A stretch of DNA of 64,000 nt from Apiotrichum sp. Y4204 (taxonomy: Eukaryota > Basidiomycota > Tremellomycetes > Trichosporonales > Trichosporonaceae): positions 124,001 through 188,000 of the forward strand of contig JAMYHL010000009.1 in assembly GCA_025531455.1 (NCBI GenBank), read 5' to 3'. The position numbers and the translations under genes were made by a program. Below, piece by piece: positions 22,515-35,200 of the stretch. Every line of letters starts with the position of its first letter. Within the stretch, counting starts at the first letter, position 1. The notes beneath the pieces are model-generated. The model was not told the DNA's origin, did no database searches, and saw only the letters and a list, made by a program, of their open reading frames with translations.

Positions 22515-23471
22515 ATGCATCACTCACTGCACTACAAGCGACGCAGAGCGGCCAGCCAGTCGCGCCTCGTCCGCGCTCTTGACCAGCATGACTGGCATGA
22601 CTACAGTACAACTGGTCGACTCGCACGAGCGGGGCACAACAGACATGCAACTTGGCAGACAGGCACACCAATCTCCCGATTCCCGTCCCTGATCGCGGTG
22701 AGCGCGATCGTCACGGCGGGCCGGGCCGGGCGGAGAAAAGACGAGTACAGCAGAGGGGCACCGTCGACAGTCCGCACCCTGGGGCCACCCTACAGCAAGA
22801 GTACAGTTGGTGGGCCATGGCCCACAACCAGAACTCGCATGCTCTCAGGGGGGAAGCAGATGGCCGACCGGGGAATATTCGTTGCCTCGATACCGCAGGC
22901 TGGAACGCGGAGCAAGGTGACTCTCAGCTCTCACTGCGATGCCTCCAGCCCCCATGCCCCGCGGAGCCGAGCAACTCCGTCAAGTTCCGGGTCTTACGAG
23001 ACCAGACCCGGATACGTGCCGCGATCATGCAACACCACAGAGCGCGCAGTGGGTCCTGGGTCTTGGAGTCTAAACCCCCGCAAACTTGGCCTCGACGCGC
23101 TGAGGATACACGGGTCCAAACTCTATCCCCGTGACTGTTGCATTGTTGGGCAGGCAGATGCCGGCGGATGTGCGGCGTGTTCAGGTGATTCAATACTGCA
23201 TTTAACACGGCGAGTGGGTGTCCAGCTGGCCAGCTGGGGGTGTCACGGTGGTTGTAATGCGAGCGGCGTGACAGTAACGGCTCTGACGTCTTGTGGGGGG
23301 CCTATTGGGCTATTGTTCTCGCTACACCCGCCCTGCCGGCGCTGCCGGGAGTGCTGCGCACCGCCTGGCCCTCCAGCCGACGGCGGGAAGATGACGACGC
23401 GCGACGCAGACGATCCATCCACCATTGTGTCGGCGCCGGAACACTTTGTGTGTAATTCTGTGATTCTGTAA
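22515..23471 (+). other. Orphan 318-codon open reading frame, coding status doubtful
   Basis: An ATG-initiated frame stays open for 957 nt inside the gene-poor stretch. The translation is rich in Ser, Arg, Gly, Thr and Cys, has no recognised domain, no hydrophobic segment and no heptads, and lacks the strong third-position C/G preference of every real gene nearby. It could be a chance ORF in GC-rich DNA, a decayed gene or a lineage-specific orphan. I favour chance. Confidence 0.2.
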
Positions 23472-24725
23472 GCCTGTAAGCTCTAGGCGACGCGTGAGCG
23501 TTCGGTCAGCAGATCAGCAACCTCGCGGCCGCGCAGCCTCGGACAGTCTACGCGTGCACAATTGCAGAACCGAGTTGGTGTGATGTGCATCCTGCTTGCC
23601 ACCCACCCTGGCCTGCGTCCTCCATCGTAATAGTATAGTAGTAATAGCAGTGGCAAGTGGTGACATCGCCGCGGCAGTGGCTGTCTAGATTGCTGGATGT
23701 CCGTCAGCTCTGTCGCTGTGGAATGCACCTGGGCGTACTGTACTGCAACAGCGACCGATGATGGGTGATTTTATGGCGCACGCGCAGTTGTGTAGGGTGG
23801 CCGTTACGCCGCACGTTACGAGCTGTCGTCGTGACTCTTGTGGTCTGTGACCGCTCTTGGCCAGCGATTCAGCGATTCAGCGACGTATCCCCAGTTGATC
23901 CAGTGAGCACCTGCTGTCCGGCACACGGCATCTACACCAGGTCCCGCCTCGGTGACATCCCCATCGAGTTGCAGCAATAGCAACCGCCCTAGAGCCCTAG
24001 GGGCCAGCTGGTCACTATCAGTCACCATTACCACAGTGACGGCCTACACAGAGGCGCTGCTGACACTGCATAGAGTAAGTGTGCAGTCATCATTCCTTTG
24101 ACGGGAATTGCTGGTTTCGTCCTCTTGCGTAACGCCCATGTCGTCCAATTTCTTGTCTAATGATCCATTTACACTTGCGAGTCTCTCGTCGCTCATCGCC
24201 AAAGGTCATGGCTACGAGTGGAACGACTGGGCACCTGCAGAGTAGAGTACATCCTGAGCATCCAAAGGACAGAGTGGCGCCACTCATTTGGCTGCGATTG
24301 CGTGGTATGCACAACAAACAAACCCCAAAGCACAGACGCGAGGACAAACAACGCGCAACGCGAGCACTGGCCTGGTTGCTCACATGCTCGCCAGCGGCCG
24401 GTGGCCGGTGGGTGCGCACGGATGGGCAACGCGCAACAAACACGTTCACAAGAGGTCTGTCAACACACGCCAGGGTCCAGTTCAGTTGATGTTGATAACC
24501 TTGGAGCTTGGGATTTTAGGAGGGGTCATACTTTGTGCCTGCCTTTTTGTTCTAATAAAAGGGGAGTACGAAGCTATTGGAGGCAAAGGGTTTATTAGAG
24601 CAGTATTGAAATGAACTCTCGATCGCGAAAGGGGGGATTATTACAATCCTCATTACCTTTTTCACTTGGCCTTCTTTTGGGTGAGTTTTTCATCTGGTTG
24701 TCGTGTCTCTCCCCTCTCCCTCGTG

Positions 24726-24773
24726 ATTTTTTTTTTTCTCTTTTTTTTTTTTTTTCTCTCTTTTTTTTTTTTT
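24726..24773 (+). repeat. Poly-T/CT low-complexity tract
   Basis: Three long T runs are separated by CTC and CTCTC, about 48 nt in all. It is the longest homopolymer-like tract in the window and marks the boundary between the balanced-composition half and the pyrimidine-rich half of the gene-poor stretch. Confidence 0.85.
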
Positions 24774-26490
24774 ACGGTTGATGTGCCTGAGAAACGGCAA
24801 CCTCCTTTTTCCTGCTGCGTTTACGGCGCCCCTGTGCTGTACGTGCTGTACTACAGTCGTGTTGTTTGTTGACCTCTTCTTGGTGCATTCTCTTAGCCAG
24901 CGTTGTTGAGCTTTTCTGTGCCTGTCTGGAGGCCAGAGGGAGAGACCCAAACATCCAAACACTGGCACTTGACATTGAAACCAAAGTTTGCGTCGTCCTA
25001 GGATGCAAGCTTCAGAGATGTAGACAAGGAAATGCAGAGTAAGAGACCGAGACTGTGGACGAGTGTGAATGTGCTCTGAATATCTGAATGCTTCCCGCCT
25101 GGCTGTATAATGTTTCATTTTTGACTGTTACAATTGAACAAACAAACCGCCTCTCGTCTGCAACACGCCCCCTTCTGCTTCTGCTTCTGCTGCTTCTCTC
25201 TAGCCCTCTCATCATCAGCTGCAGCAGCAAGCAGCAATAGTCACTACTCTTCTTCATATCGCGGCCTCACATCATCATCGCCCCCTCTCCTCGAGGTTCC
25301 TCTATACTCAACTCTTCCCTTCTCCGGTAACACATCGCCTCACCCTTCTTGCTCCCCCATTGCCATTCTCGGCCAGTCTCCTCGCACTACGCCCCGCATC
25401 GTCATCGGCATTCCAACCGTCGCCGCCATCTGCATTTTTGCATTGCATTGCATTGTTACAGCCAAGCAGCATCCGTGTCATTGCGCACGGTCAGAAGATC
25501 TTTTACGCTACATCCCCTTTCGACCAACACCACACCACAGGGCACACCTGTTTGGTGCGTAAGCCGCCAGCTCCGAGCTCTGTGCACGCAGTGGACTGGA
25601 CCATTCCCCATCTGCACACCCATCCCAATACTCTGTGCATCCTGAGCTCCGGCTCGACTGCACTCGTGCCCGTGGTGACATTTATTGTGGGGTCCCTTAC
25701 GTGCGGCGCCGGAATCCCTTTCAGGTCTGGGTCAAGTCCTTGATCCTCAATCCTCAACCCGGCACCATCATCCTCCCCCTGCTTCACTCCCCTCCCCTCC
25801 CCTCTCCTCTCTTTTGCTCCTCTTTCTCTGCCATTCTACTCCGCGCTTGCATCGACCGCTTTCCTCCTTCCTTTGCTCGCCTCTGCTCAGCCGCCAGCGG
25901 TCGGCGCACGCACGGTCCGCCTTCCGAACGACGCCTCCAAGCCGCGTACCGCTCCGGCGCGACGCCTGCAAGCGCCTCACTCGATCCCATCGTCTCGTCT
26001 CGTCGAGCTGCGTCTTTTACGAGCATTTCACCCCGCCCCTCCCGTTGCTGTCTGTCAGCTGTCAGACAGGGGGACTACGAACCGGCAAAGGATCTACAGA
26101 GTTTGTGAGTAAGACACGCATCTTTCCGGCTTCCCCTTCCCCTCGTACTTTACCCCTTCTCGTCCTCGGTGGTCCTTGGTGCTGGCTTTTCTCCGTTTGT
26201 GGGCCTTTGTGCACGCGGCCACACGGAACCCTTTGCACCCTTGTCTGCCCTGTACGTGACACTGTGCATTGCCAGACACACCTTCGCGTGTACCCGATCC
26301 CGGACCACCCGCCCAAACAGTCCGGACCCCAACAGCGACCCTTCCAGTCAAAGGACTAGAAGAACTGGCATGCCTTGGGTGCGCAGCTTGCATGATCGTG
26401 GTCTCAGTGCAGGGTCCCTAGAGTAGCAAGAGTACCGTGTGTGGCTTATAGCTCCGGGTCACGGCTCACGGCTCATGGAGCCTGAACCGG

Positions 26491-26536
26491 CAAGGCCAGG
26501 AGGCCAGGAGGCCAGGAGGGCCAGGGATGGCCAGGA
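26491..26536 (+). repeat. Short tandem GGCCAGGA-type repeat
   Basis: Five imperfect direct copies of GGCCAGGA or a near variant lie in tandem. The array sits in the presumed leader or promoter of the KIN4-like gene and has no evident coding role. Confidence 0.7.
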
Positions 26537-27720
26537 GGGTTTTGGGTGGCGTGGCTGGCTTGCAATAGCGTACTCCTATACTCCGTACTCCCTTTTGGCC
26601 TTTTGGTGTCGTTCCACCCGAGCACACGCGAGACACGCGCGCGTATGCCATCGATGGACATTTTGCAGCAGACACTAGACGCACGCCTCTGCCGGTCGGG
26701 GGCGTTCCCTACAACCCTGGAGGCCAGTTTTTACTCCTCCCCTAGCCTCGGGCTCTCGAGCTCTCATCTGCTCTCGACAGCAAGAGGACGAGGCGCGTTC
26801 CCCGCACTCTCCCGCCCACATCCACGCTCTGCCCGCGACAGCATACGGCAGTAGGAGTGGAGAGAGCATTACCATCCAGTCCCATCCTATCCCATCCCAT
26901 TCCTCGATCCTCGACGCGCGCTGGACAGACAACTCGTCCTTGCCAGACCGTGTCTCTCTCTGCCTGTCAATCTCTCTTCCGCGTCCCACTCCACTTGTAC
27001 ACACATCACCCACCTAAACACAACACGCTCGCTCCCTCTCCATAGCATCTCCCCTCCAACTTCTCTCTCCCTCTTTCGTTGTCTCCCCACTGGACTCTTT
27101 GCTTCTCCCCTCTCTTCTCCTCTTGTCTCATCGAGTGTGCTGACATCGACTGTCGATCCTTTTGCCGTGCCCGTCGCTCGACCCTCTTCGCCTCTTCCAC
27201 CCCCCTTATCCTCTGTCCCCACTCCTGGCTTCCGGCTGCTGTCTTGCCATTTCATCATACCCCACCGCCATCGTTACCTCCCCACGACGCCATTGCACTG
27301 TCACCCCCGAACCCCTCTTTTTTCCTCTTGTGCTCTTCTGTGCAGAGGTCAAAGTACTCCACCCATTTGGCAAGGGCCCCCGCCACCGCCGAGCATCCAC
27401 CGTGGTCGATTTCTTGGACGAACATTCCCTTGTTGCGCAAGAGTGACCCTGCACGTCACACAGTAGCCGAACCGTCGCGTCCATTGTGCGCCTCTTCAGC
27501 CCTGTTCTGATAGCCTTCTGGCCCTCCCCCGCGACTTGAGCCCAGCAGGCAGGTGTTTCGCTCCTTTTTGGCTGCCAGTGCGCAGTGCACACTCACTCCA
27601 TCCATCCCTCCTCGTGGACTGCCCCCGTGGACACCCGTCTACGCCTCTTGCCCGGCCTCATCCCCTCTCCGGCCGCCCTCCTCCTGCCAGCGTGCGCGAT
27701 TGCCACCATCCACACCCCTC

Positions 27721-30700
27721 ATGACTTCAGTTCTCTCCTATTCCATGTCTGCGTCCGACCCGTTTGCGCCTCCATCTGCGCGCAAGTCCATCGACGACCC
27801 GACAGCTAGATACCCCTCCCCGCTTGCTCCTGCCGTTGCAGCATCACAGCACTCGCGCCCATCCACCGCTTCCACCACGCGGGCATCGGTTTCTTCATCG
27901 CGGCCAGGAACCTCCCGCACTTCTGCATACCAGACTATCATCGACGAGTTCGGATCTTGCTTGCCACACCAGGGCCCCAGTTCTGCATCAACGACTTCTG
28001 CGGCAGCGGGGGCAGCGAGGGCCTCGTACCAGCACCACCAGCATCGAGCAACACTTGCCCCATCAATGCCCCTTCCCCTCCCAGAAGCAACAGCATCAAT
28101 GTCCACCGCACAGGCATCCTCTCACTCCCACTCGGCGCAGGCTGCAGCTGCAGCGGCCTCGGCATCTGCTCAGGCGCGGAAACGTCAATCGCACAACCCG
28201 TCTGCCCTTGTCCAGGCGTCCCCCCCGAAAGCTGAATATCTCTCTGACGAATACGTTCTTCATCCCTCCGTCCACGCGTTCAAACAGGCCCACCCAACAC
28301 GACCCATGATCGCGCTGGGCCACTACATTCTGCTCCAGACGCTCGGGGAAGGAGAGTTTGGCAAGGTCAAGCTCGGCGTTCACAGCGATTATGGTGTCGA
28401 GGTGGCGATCAAGCTCATCCGAAGGGGGACCTTAGAGGATGAGCAGCGCGCAAACAAGGTGGAGCGGGAGATTGAGGTCTTGAGGGTGGGTCCATCTTTG
28501 TTTATACTTCTCAAGTGGCGACACACACGCTGACAGTACAGCAACTGAAGCACCCCAACATTGTGCGTATGCTCGACGTCATTGACACGGCAAAGTACAT
28601 TGGCATCGTGCTCGAGTTTGCAGGCGGTGAGTTGGTCGTGGAGCGTGTTGATGTTTGGGCCCAAGCTGATGGCAGGTGGCGAGCTCTTCGATTATATTCT
28701 CGCCAATCGGTACCTCAAGGAGAAGGACGCATCGCGGCTGTTCGCGCAGCTCATCTCGGGTGTCGACTACCTGCACCAGAAGCACATTGTTCACCGCGAC
28801 TTGAAGCTGGAGAACCTCCTGCTCGACAAGCACCGCAACATTATCATCACCGACTTTGGTTTTGCCAACCGCTTTGAGCGTGACGAGGATGACCTCATGT
28901 CCACGAGCTGCGGTTCGCCCTGCTACGCGGCGCCGGAGCTGGTCGTCACAGAGGGGCTCTACGTCGGCACTGCTGTGGATGTCTGGTCGTGCGGCGTTAT
29001 TCTCTACGCCATGCTCTCAGGCTACCTTCCCTATGATGACGACCCCGCAAACCCTGATGGCGACAACATCAACCTGCTCTACAAGTACATCATGAGCACA
29101 CCCCTCAACTTCCCCGACCACATGTCTGAGGTTGCCAAGCACTTGCTGCTGGTCATGCTTGTCCCGAATCCCCAGGACCGTGGAACGATTGCCATGATCG
29201 AGGAGCACCCGTGGCTGGAGCCGCACCACGCGCTGTTCGAGCGCTCAGTCAACGAGCATGAGCTCATATTCGCTGACAATATGATACGCAAAAGCCAGCA
29301 GGCCAAGCGGGACCTGGCCACTCGTAGGCGTCTTCAGCAGGAGGCCAAGCTTGTCAAGGCCCTTCAGCGCAGCCAGAGCACGAGTGCCGGGATGACTCTC
29401 AGCTCAGCCGACCAGCAGCGCCGCGTCAAGGACCACCGTCACCGCAGCGCGCTCCCGGGGACCATCACTGTGCCCGAGCACCTCAACAATGCGGGTCTAT
29501 ACCCGTCTGTTCCTGAACACTCGGCACACGCTCGCCCTCCGGAGATGGAGCGGAACGCAACGCTGCCCGTTGTGTCAACAACAGAGCCGCCTTCGGGTCA
29601 GCAGACCCCGACACGCAACAACTCTGTCAAGCGTCCTTCCGACTCGACAGAGCTCGACTCGCCCACGCCGCGGTCAAAGGCACCCATGTCGGCCAACAAG
29701 AACCGTCACACGATCCAGGTCGAGTACGATGGAGAGATGTCATGGGAGCAGGTTCGCCCGGATCTCGGAAGCGCAAACTCGAAGGAAGACGCCCGCGACA
29801 CGCCATCGCCTGCTACTCCGCCTCGCAACAATTTGAACGTCCCGCAGGCCGGAGACACGGAAATCGAGTCTGCTTCCGACATGGAAACGTCGGAGAAGTC
29901 TGAGAAGGCTGAAATGCCAGCGTCTGAGCCGCCAAAGGAGGTTGTGCCTGTGGCCTCAGAACCGACGACTACGACGGCCGTGGCTTCCCGTCCTCCTACT
30001 CCTCCCCTGCCGTCAACACCGCAGAGCGCGAGCCGCAAGCGCGACGAGCCCGAGGGCACCAGTGAGCCCACAGTTTCCACTCCCATCTCCACTCCCAAGT
30101 CGGTCACGTCACGTCTGCCCCAGACGGATAAGACGCCTCGTGCCCGCTCCTCTTACCGGTCATCGCACCGCGCCTCCCTCCCGCCAGGAGCTGCCACTCC
30201 GCAGCAGCAGGTGTCTTCGACATTGCCCGACTCTCCTCTTCTTCCCCCATCGCGTGGCCCGAGTACCGCTGCCAAACGTGCGAGCCGAACCCGCAAGGGC
30301 ATGTCTCTCGACAAGTTTGGGCTTGCCAAGCTGCTTGGTCAGTCGAATCCATCAGATGTGTCTCTTCCTCGATCCAGCTACATTCCCGTGTCCAAGCACA
30401 GCAAGACCCAGTCAATGTACCAACCGACCGCGACGCAGGGGAGCGTCAGCCAGAGCCCGGGAGCGGACGCGAAGAAGACGCGCCGCAAGACGCTCAACCT
30501 CCTTTCAAGCCGCACTGCTACCCCAGACGGTGCCTCCACGACGTCTTCCATCGCTCCGCCAGTCGTCGTCGGTCCTCAGGGCATCCGTCCGCACGACCAG
30601 CAGAGCCAAGGTGCACCTTCCTTTGTCACCGTCGACCGCGACGAGTCTGCTCGCCCGGCAACTACGAGCACCGCCAAGCGTGTCATGGACTGGTTCCGCC

Positions 30701-31767
30701 GCAAGTCCGCCAAGGACTCGCTCACAACTATCCACGCCGGAATCCGCGCCGACTCTGGCACGGTCAGCAATGTGGGCACAGAACGCACTGTTCAGACTAC
30801 CTCGCGTCCCCGCATGTCGATGGATCACGCAGCCGTCTCGGAGACCAGCAGTGTCGCCCAAACTGTGGACACTAGCCCGATCATTGTCATCGAGGAGGAA
30901 CCTACTTCGGAGCCGAAGGAGAAGGCTTCAGTAAAGGTGAAGACCGGGCCGGAATTCACCCGTCAGCCTCTCGCGCCGGCTAGCAGCAAAGCCAACGTCG
31001 AACCCCAGCCGACTGTGGACACTGGGAAACTGTCCACTCCAGAGCGGTCCGGAATCCCCACGCGGTCAAAGTCGCAGCGTGTCACGCCGTCCAAGACCAA
31101 GGGCAGCTCGTCGCCGGTTGCGCCCTCCTCACCGCTTTCCCCGACTTCGCCTATCCCCCGGGGCGATGAGGGCAAGCTGCGTCTGCACACCGGCCTTGTT
31201 GATCAGTCGGCCCTTAGTTCTCAGTCGCCGCAGGAGATCATGGCCGAGGCTCGCCGTGTCCTCCAGACCATGGGCATTGAGATCAAGGAGGAGGCCGAGT
31301 TCCGCTTCCGCTGCACTCGTGTGCGTCGTCGTAAAGCTGGACCCACCACTGGTCTTTCCACTGGACCATTTGCACGCATGGCTGCGATGGGCTCGTCGAC
31401 GTCGGTCCACAAGTCGTCGGGTGCAGATGGCCGTTCTCCCTCCGTGGCTCATGCTGGCGGCATCGCCGGCCTGAAGGATATGCTTCTGCGCCGCGGCAGC
31501 TCGTACTCGGGCCACGGCTCCATCCCCCGCAGCGATAGCGACATCCTCGCGCACCCGGGCACCACCGAGGGCGGCGAGGTCTCCCCGCTGTATGGCGAAC
31601 ACTCGATTGACAATGGCGACGAAGTCAAGTTTGTTGTCGAGCTGTGTCGCATCAAGAATCTCAACGGACTCTATTTGCTCAGCATCAAGCGTCTTCGGGG
31701 CTCGGTATGGTCGTTCAAGTTTATCTACCAGACCATTGTCGACCGCTGCGAGACGCTCACGCATTAA
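27721..31767 (+). CDS. KIN4: KIN4-like CAMKL serine/threonine protein kinase
   Basis: Three exons join in frame: 27721-28485, 28542-28626 and 28676-31767, giving 1313 aa. A Ser/Ala/His-rich N-terminus precedes the kinase domain at about 200-480: glycine loop GEGEFGKV (209-216), VAIK Lys231, HRDLKLEN (323-330), DFG (343-345), [12 protein letters not shown] activation segment and an intact APE. The sequence is the Kin4 type ([49 protein letters not shown]). About 700 disordered Ser/Thr/Pro residues follow, then a KA1-like C-terminal domain ([15 protein letters not shown], then [14 protein letters not shown]). In budding yeast Kin4 holds back mitotic exit when the spindle is misplaced. A very long pyrimidine-rich leader precedes the ATG. 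Confidence 0.87.
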
Positions 31768-32266
31768 GATACCATTACATCGGAGCTATACCGCCTCGTT
31801 TCAATTTCCATTCGTCCCGCTCGTGTCACCATTTCTTTTCCTTTTTGCTTCTGCTCTTGTCCAACCGCCCTCATACCCGCTGTCTCTTGTCTACCACTAG
31901 CGCACCCAAAACCCCTTCACAGCAGACTCATGTAATGCCGCCGCAGCACTCCGCATTTTTCCCCGTCCCCTGTCCCTCCGCACAATTCCAATTCCACATG
32001 TACACAGCGTGCCGATGCGCTTGGCCGTCGCACTGCACCACAATACCACTTTCATGACGTTTCCTTCTCCTTGGCCTCATGTCGTCTATACACTATACAG
32101 TATGCACGTCTGGGCTTCATGCCATCACGACAATAGTATACATCTGGCTGCCACCTGCCGGGCGTCTGAGCCTCTGGTTTTCATGACACGCTGCATACGA
32201 CAAGAACTCTACAATACAGGCCTAAGGAAAACATGACCTCGCGGTCTACTAACTCGTGTTGGCAGT
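31768..32266. other. Convergent 3' flanks of KIN4-like and ISWI genes
   Basis: The region is pyrimidine-rich just after the kinase stop, then mixed sequence. I see no gene or repeat; it is presumably the two overlapping or adjacent 3' untranslated regions. Confidence 0.45.
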
Positions 32267-35200
32267 CTATTTCTTTGCCTTCTTCGCTGCATTGTCAGCT
32301 GATAGATCGTCAACAAGCTCACGTTTCTTGTCCCCTGCAGCACTTGGGGTGGTGTCGCGCGAGGCGGCACCCGACTTGAGGTCGTCAAACTGGCGCTTCT
32401 TGCCCCCCTTTGCCGGCTTCTTGTCCTCCTCGTCCTTTGCGTCCTTCATGATACACAGCAGAAGCGTTGCGCCGCGGCGGCGCAGCTCCTCGGGCGTGCG
32501 GCTCTTGAAAAACCAGTCAAAGCGGAAAAGCGGCCATTCACCAATATCGCGCTTGATCAGCTCGTAGCAGTCGTCGCGATCAATGCCGTGGTGGTGCATC
32601 CGCACGAGCAGGAACCGGTCCTCCTCGTCAGAGTACGACTTGCCCTTGTTCTGCCCGTACTGGATCTTGAGCTCCTGCATCGGGTGGTTGTACCCCTTGA
32701 CCTTTTTGTGCAGGGCCGTAATCTTTTCGCCCTGCTCGCGGATCTTCTCCTCGCCCGACTTGATGCGATCCATGTACTTGTCGCCGTCTGAGGTCAGATG
32801 CGGGGAGCAGCATTTTGTACCCACCCTTGATCTCCGCGTAGCGCTCGAAGAACACCTTGGCGTACGCGCGGACCTCGTCCTCTTCCTTGTCGGCAACCTC
32901 CTTGACAGCCAGGTCGAGCTGGTCACGGCCATACCGCTCCATCGCCTTGATAAAGGCGTGGAAGTGGCGGCGCTGCCAATCACCAAAGCCGTCCTCGGCC
33001 AGCTGCTCCTTCTCCGCCACCTCGTCCTCGGTAAGCGGCTGCGCTGAGAGTTAGTTCAAGATCGAGCAAGGAACTCACCCTTGTCGATGCGCGCCTGCTC
33101 CTCGGCGCGCCACGCCTCCATGTCTTCTGTGGTCTCGCCCTCCTCGAGGTCACGAGCCGGGACGACATAGTTCTGAGCCTTGAGATGCGCATCGTATTCC
33201 CGGTTCTGCAGTTCCGCAAGGCGCGGCGGGAAGAACTGGAAGTCGTTGATGTGCACCTGCTTTGGTGGGCGGGGGATCTTGGGCTTGTCCGACTTGGGAG
33301 CCGACACCTTCATGTTGTCGCGGTAGTACTGGTCGATCGAGTAGTTGCCCGGCTTGCGCTCACGCTTGGCGGGCTCGATCCAGATCATGTTGCGGCGCTT
33401 GGCGGCAAAGTCCTCGCCCTCCCACTGGTTGATGAGCGACTCGGAACGGAAGTTGTTGAGCGCGTCAAGGTCGAGGCCGGCATACTTCGAGTTGAGCTCC
33501 TTGGTCTTGTCCTCGCCCTTGCGGATAATCTCATCAATGTCCTCGTCGACCATCATGCTTGTAGAGCTGTTGATAATCCTTTCCGCGCCGTGCTGGATCA
33601 TATCCAGGAGTTCGTCCTTGTTGGATCCGACTGTATGTCAGAGGTAATTCGGATTCAAATCGACTCACGCTTCTGGTTCTGCTGCGCGCGGCCCTCCTGG
33701 ATGACCAGCTGGTCGAGCTTCAACTTTTGAGTAGCACGTTCCAGAATGCGTTCCTCAACGGCATCTTGCGTGATGAAACGGAAAACATACACCTGCTTCG
33801 TCTGGCCGATACGGTGCGCACGGTCCATAGCCTGCAGATCCGCCTGGGGGTTCCAGTCACTGTCAAAGAGAACGACAATGTCTGCGGTAACGAGGTTGAT
33901 GCCAAGACCACCGGCACGGGTAGTGAGGAGGAAGATGAACTTTTCGCTGCCGGGCTCGTTGTACGCGTCGATCTGGTTGATACGGTCCTCGTGTGCAGTG
34001 TTACCGTCGATACGACAGTATTTAAAGCCACGGAACTGGCAGTAGTCCTCCAGAATGTCAAGGACACGGCTCATCTGGGAGAATATAAGGACGCGGGAAC
34101 CCTTGGCCTTCATGGACTTGAGTAGCTTGTCAAGAATGACCATTTTGCCTGCATTGTCGACCAGGTGCTCGTCGGTGGTGAAAGGCGGCCCGGGCTCGGC
34201 GCCATCGAACACTGTCATCAGTATACTAATCAAAACAACTCCACTCACGGTAAGGGTGGTTGCAGCACTTTCTCAACTGCATGACAATGTTGAGCAGACG
34301 AGTCTTGCCCTCCTTCTTCCCCGAAGCGCCGTTGACGGCGTCAATGTCCTTCTCCAGGAGCATGCGGTACCATTTGCGCTGCATCTCGGTCATGCCGACG
34401 TAGAGGTTGATCTCCTTCTTGGGCAGGAGCGAGTGCTCGACGTCCGCCTTGACACGGCGAAGAAGGAAGGGGCGCAGCACCTTGTGAAGCTGCTTGACAA
34501 TGGCGTCCGGTTCGTCGCCCTCCTTGGACTTGAACCACTCGTCAAAGTCTTCGCTTGAGGAGAAGACATCGGGGAGAATAAAGTTGAGCAGCGCCCACAG
34601 CTCCTGCAGGTTGTTCTGCAGGGGAGTGCCAGTAATCAAGAGACGTCCACGCGAAGTGAAGGTGCGAATGATCTGGGACAGAAGCGAGTCCACATTCTTG
34701 ATACGGTGGGCCTCGTCAATGATAATGTACTCCCAACTAAACTTCTTGAGCGTCGACTTCTCGCGCAAGCACATCTCGTACGACGTGATGAGGACATCAA
34801 ACTGCTGAGTGAGAATCTTGGACGCGATGAGCTCGGCACGCTCTTCCTTTGTTCCCTGGAGCACCAACGTCCGGAATCCAGGAACCCATTTCTCAACCTC
34901 ACGCGCCCAGTTGTTGAGCGTCGACTTTGGCACGACGATGAGGTGGGGGCCATGAATGCCACGGTGGAACTTGAGGTAGCCGAGGAAGGAGATTGTCTGT
35001 AGTGTCTTTCCGAGACCCTGACGTCAGTATGGTGAAGACTTTGTCGCACACACCATTTCGTCCGCCAGGATACCGTTGATGCCGTTGTGGTGCAGTGAAA
35101 CCATCCAATTCAGGCCTTGCACCTGGTAATCACGCATCTTGCCGCCCTTCACATCTGCTTGTCAGCGCCCATCCCCGCTTGCGTAACTCACATGGCGGGC

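Larger units (their letters stand above)
21209..27720. other. 6.5 kb stretch without a recognisable gene
   Basis: This is by far the largest gap in an otherwise packed window. From 21209 to about 24650 the base composition is balanced, codon bias like that of the neighbours is absent, and ORFs look accidental, apart from one of 318 codons (described separately). I find no tRNA, rRNA, snRNA or transposase signature. From about 24900 to 27720 the + strand is pyrimidine-rich with repeated CTCTCC/CCCTCC runs, as in long leaders. Donor-like sites occur near 24676 and 26103, so this half is probably a spliced leader or promoter of the KIN4-like kinase. A non-coding RNA gene is possible. Confidence 0.5.

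Noticed and set aside
25130..26440. Several 90-220 codon plus-strand frames in the pyrimidine-rich stretch.
   Set aside because: They overlap each other in different frames, consist of Ser/Pro/Leu/His runs expected of CT-rich DNA, and show no domain or consistent exon structure.
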